This document shows, one piece after another, positions 5,219 through 5,348 of a stretch of DNA of 5,348 nt (positions are counted from its first letter, which is position 1; every line of letters starts with the position of its first letter). The notes beneath the pieces are model-generated. The model did no database searches and was not told the DNA's origin. It was given only the letters and a program-made list of their open reading frames with translations. Source of the DNA: Hyphomicrobiales bacterium (GTDB lineage Bacteria > Pseudomonadota > Alphaproteobacteria > Rhizobiales > Aestuariivirgaceae); contig JAHFPK010000206.1 in the NCBI GenBank assembly GCA_023266715.1, positions 1 through 5,348 on the forward strand, in the 5' to 3' direction. Both the position numbers and the translations under genes were made by a program.

Positions 5219-5348
5219 ATGAAGCATATGTTTGTTGGTGTTTTGATTGGGTTTCTGACACTGGGCGGATTTGATTCTGGGGTTGCTGCCAATTCTACAA
5301 CAGGTGTGGCGTCTTATTACAAGTCAGGAGAGCAAACAGCCAATGGCG
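5219..5348 (+). CDS. RlpA-like septal ring lytic transglycosylase family protein (partial, N-terminus only)
   Basis: Only 43 codons are present before the window ends. Residues 1-24 are a signal peptide (MKHMFVGVLIGFLTLGGFDSGVAA, ending in an A-type cleavage site), and the mature part begins with 'TTGVASYYKSGEQTANG'. The G-x-A-S-Y-Y...TANG pattern is the start of the RlpA-type double-psi beta-barrel domain, found in secreted peptidoglycan-acting or septal-ring proteins. No lipobox Cys is seen, unlike E. coli RlpA. GAGGG (5208-5212) lies 6 bases before the ATG at 5219 and supports that start over the in-frame ATG at 5228. Whether a C-terminal SPOR domain is present cannot be seen. The upstream region carries a CtrA-like box, consistent with cell-cycle control of a division-related gene, though this is inference. 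Confidence 0.8.
   Translation, partial: MKHMFVGVLIGFLTLGGFDSGVAANSTTGVASYYKSGEQTANG

Overview
The window looks like a stretch of alphaproteobacterial chromosome, most likely Hyphomicrobiales (Rhizobiales). The grounds are the protein types (a TIGR02466-like 2OG-Fe(II) oxygenase, a short MltB/SLT_2 lytic transglycosylase, an RlpA-like protein with an N-terminal signal, a Rv0623-type VapB with a PIN VapC), a mid-50s GC content, and a TTAA-N7-TTAA motif resembling a CtrA site. The genus cannot be fixed from the sequence; a Brucellaceae/Phyllobacteriaceae-like origin is only a guess.

Layout. (1) Positions 1-355, minus strand: the N-terminal 118 residues of a putative 2OG-Fe(II) oxygenase that runs off the left edge. 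(2) 442-1242, plus strand, divergent from it: a secreted lytic murein transglycosylase. (3) 1249-5050, plus strand: a very compact run of five genes that reads as one operon. It opens with a strong sigma70-like promoter carrying two GTATATAC palindromes, followed by vapB (antitoxin) and vapC (PIN RNase toxin). Only 9 bases after vapC comes an M20 zinc amidohydrolase of the N-carbamoyl-amino-acid hydrolase/allantoate amidohydrolase group. A RocB-like M20 hydrolase overlaps its end, and a RidA-family protein follows 29 bases later. (4) 5051-5218: a noncoding stretch with a hairpin, the CtrA-like box, a plausible promoter and further small palindromes. (5) 5219 to the right edge: the start of an RlpA-like double-psi beta-barrel protein.

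How the genes may work together. The three downstream enzymes look like a small nitrogen or amino-acid salvage set: two metal-dependent C-N hydrolases acting on N-substituted amino acids or related amides, plus a RidA-type protein that could handle reactive imine/enamine products or hydrolyse a related intermediate. The substrate is unknown. The most unusual point is that no intergenic promoter space separates the toxin-antitoxin pair from these enzyme genes, so the autoregulated vapBC promoter may control them. The block lies between two peptidoglycan-related genes and varies in base composition, which suggests an accessory insertion, but only a synteny comparison would show this. I see no tRNA, rRNA, CRISPR array, insertion sequence or transposase.
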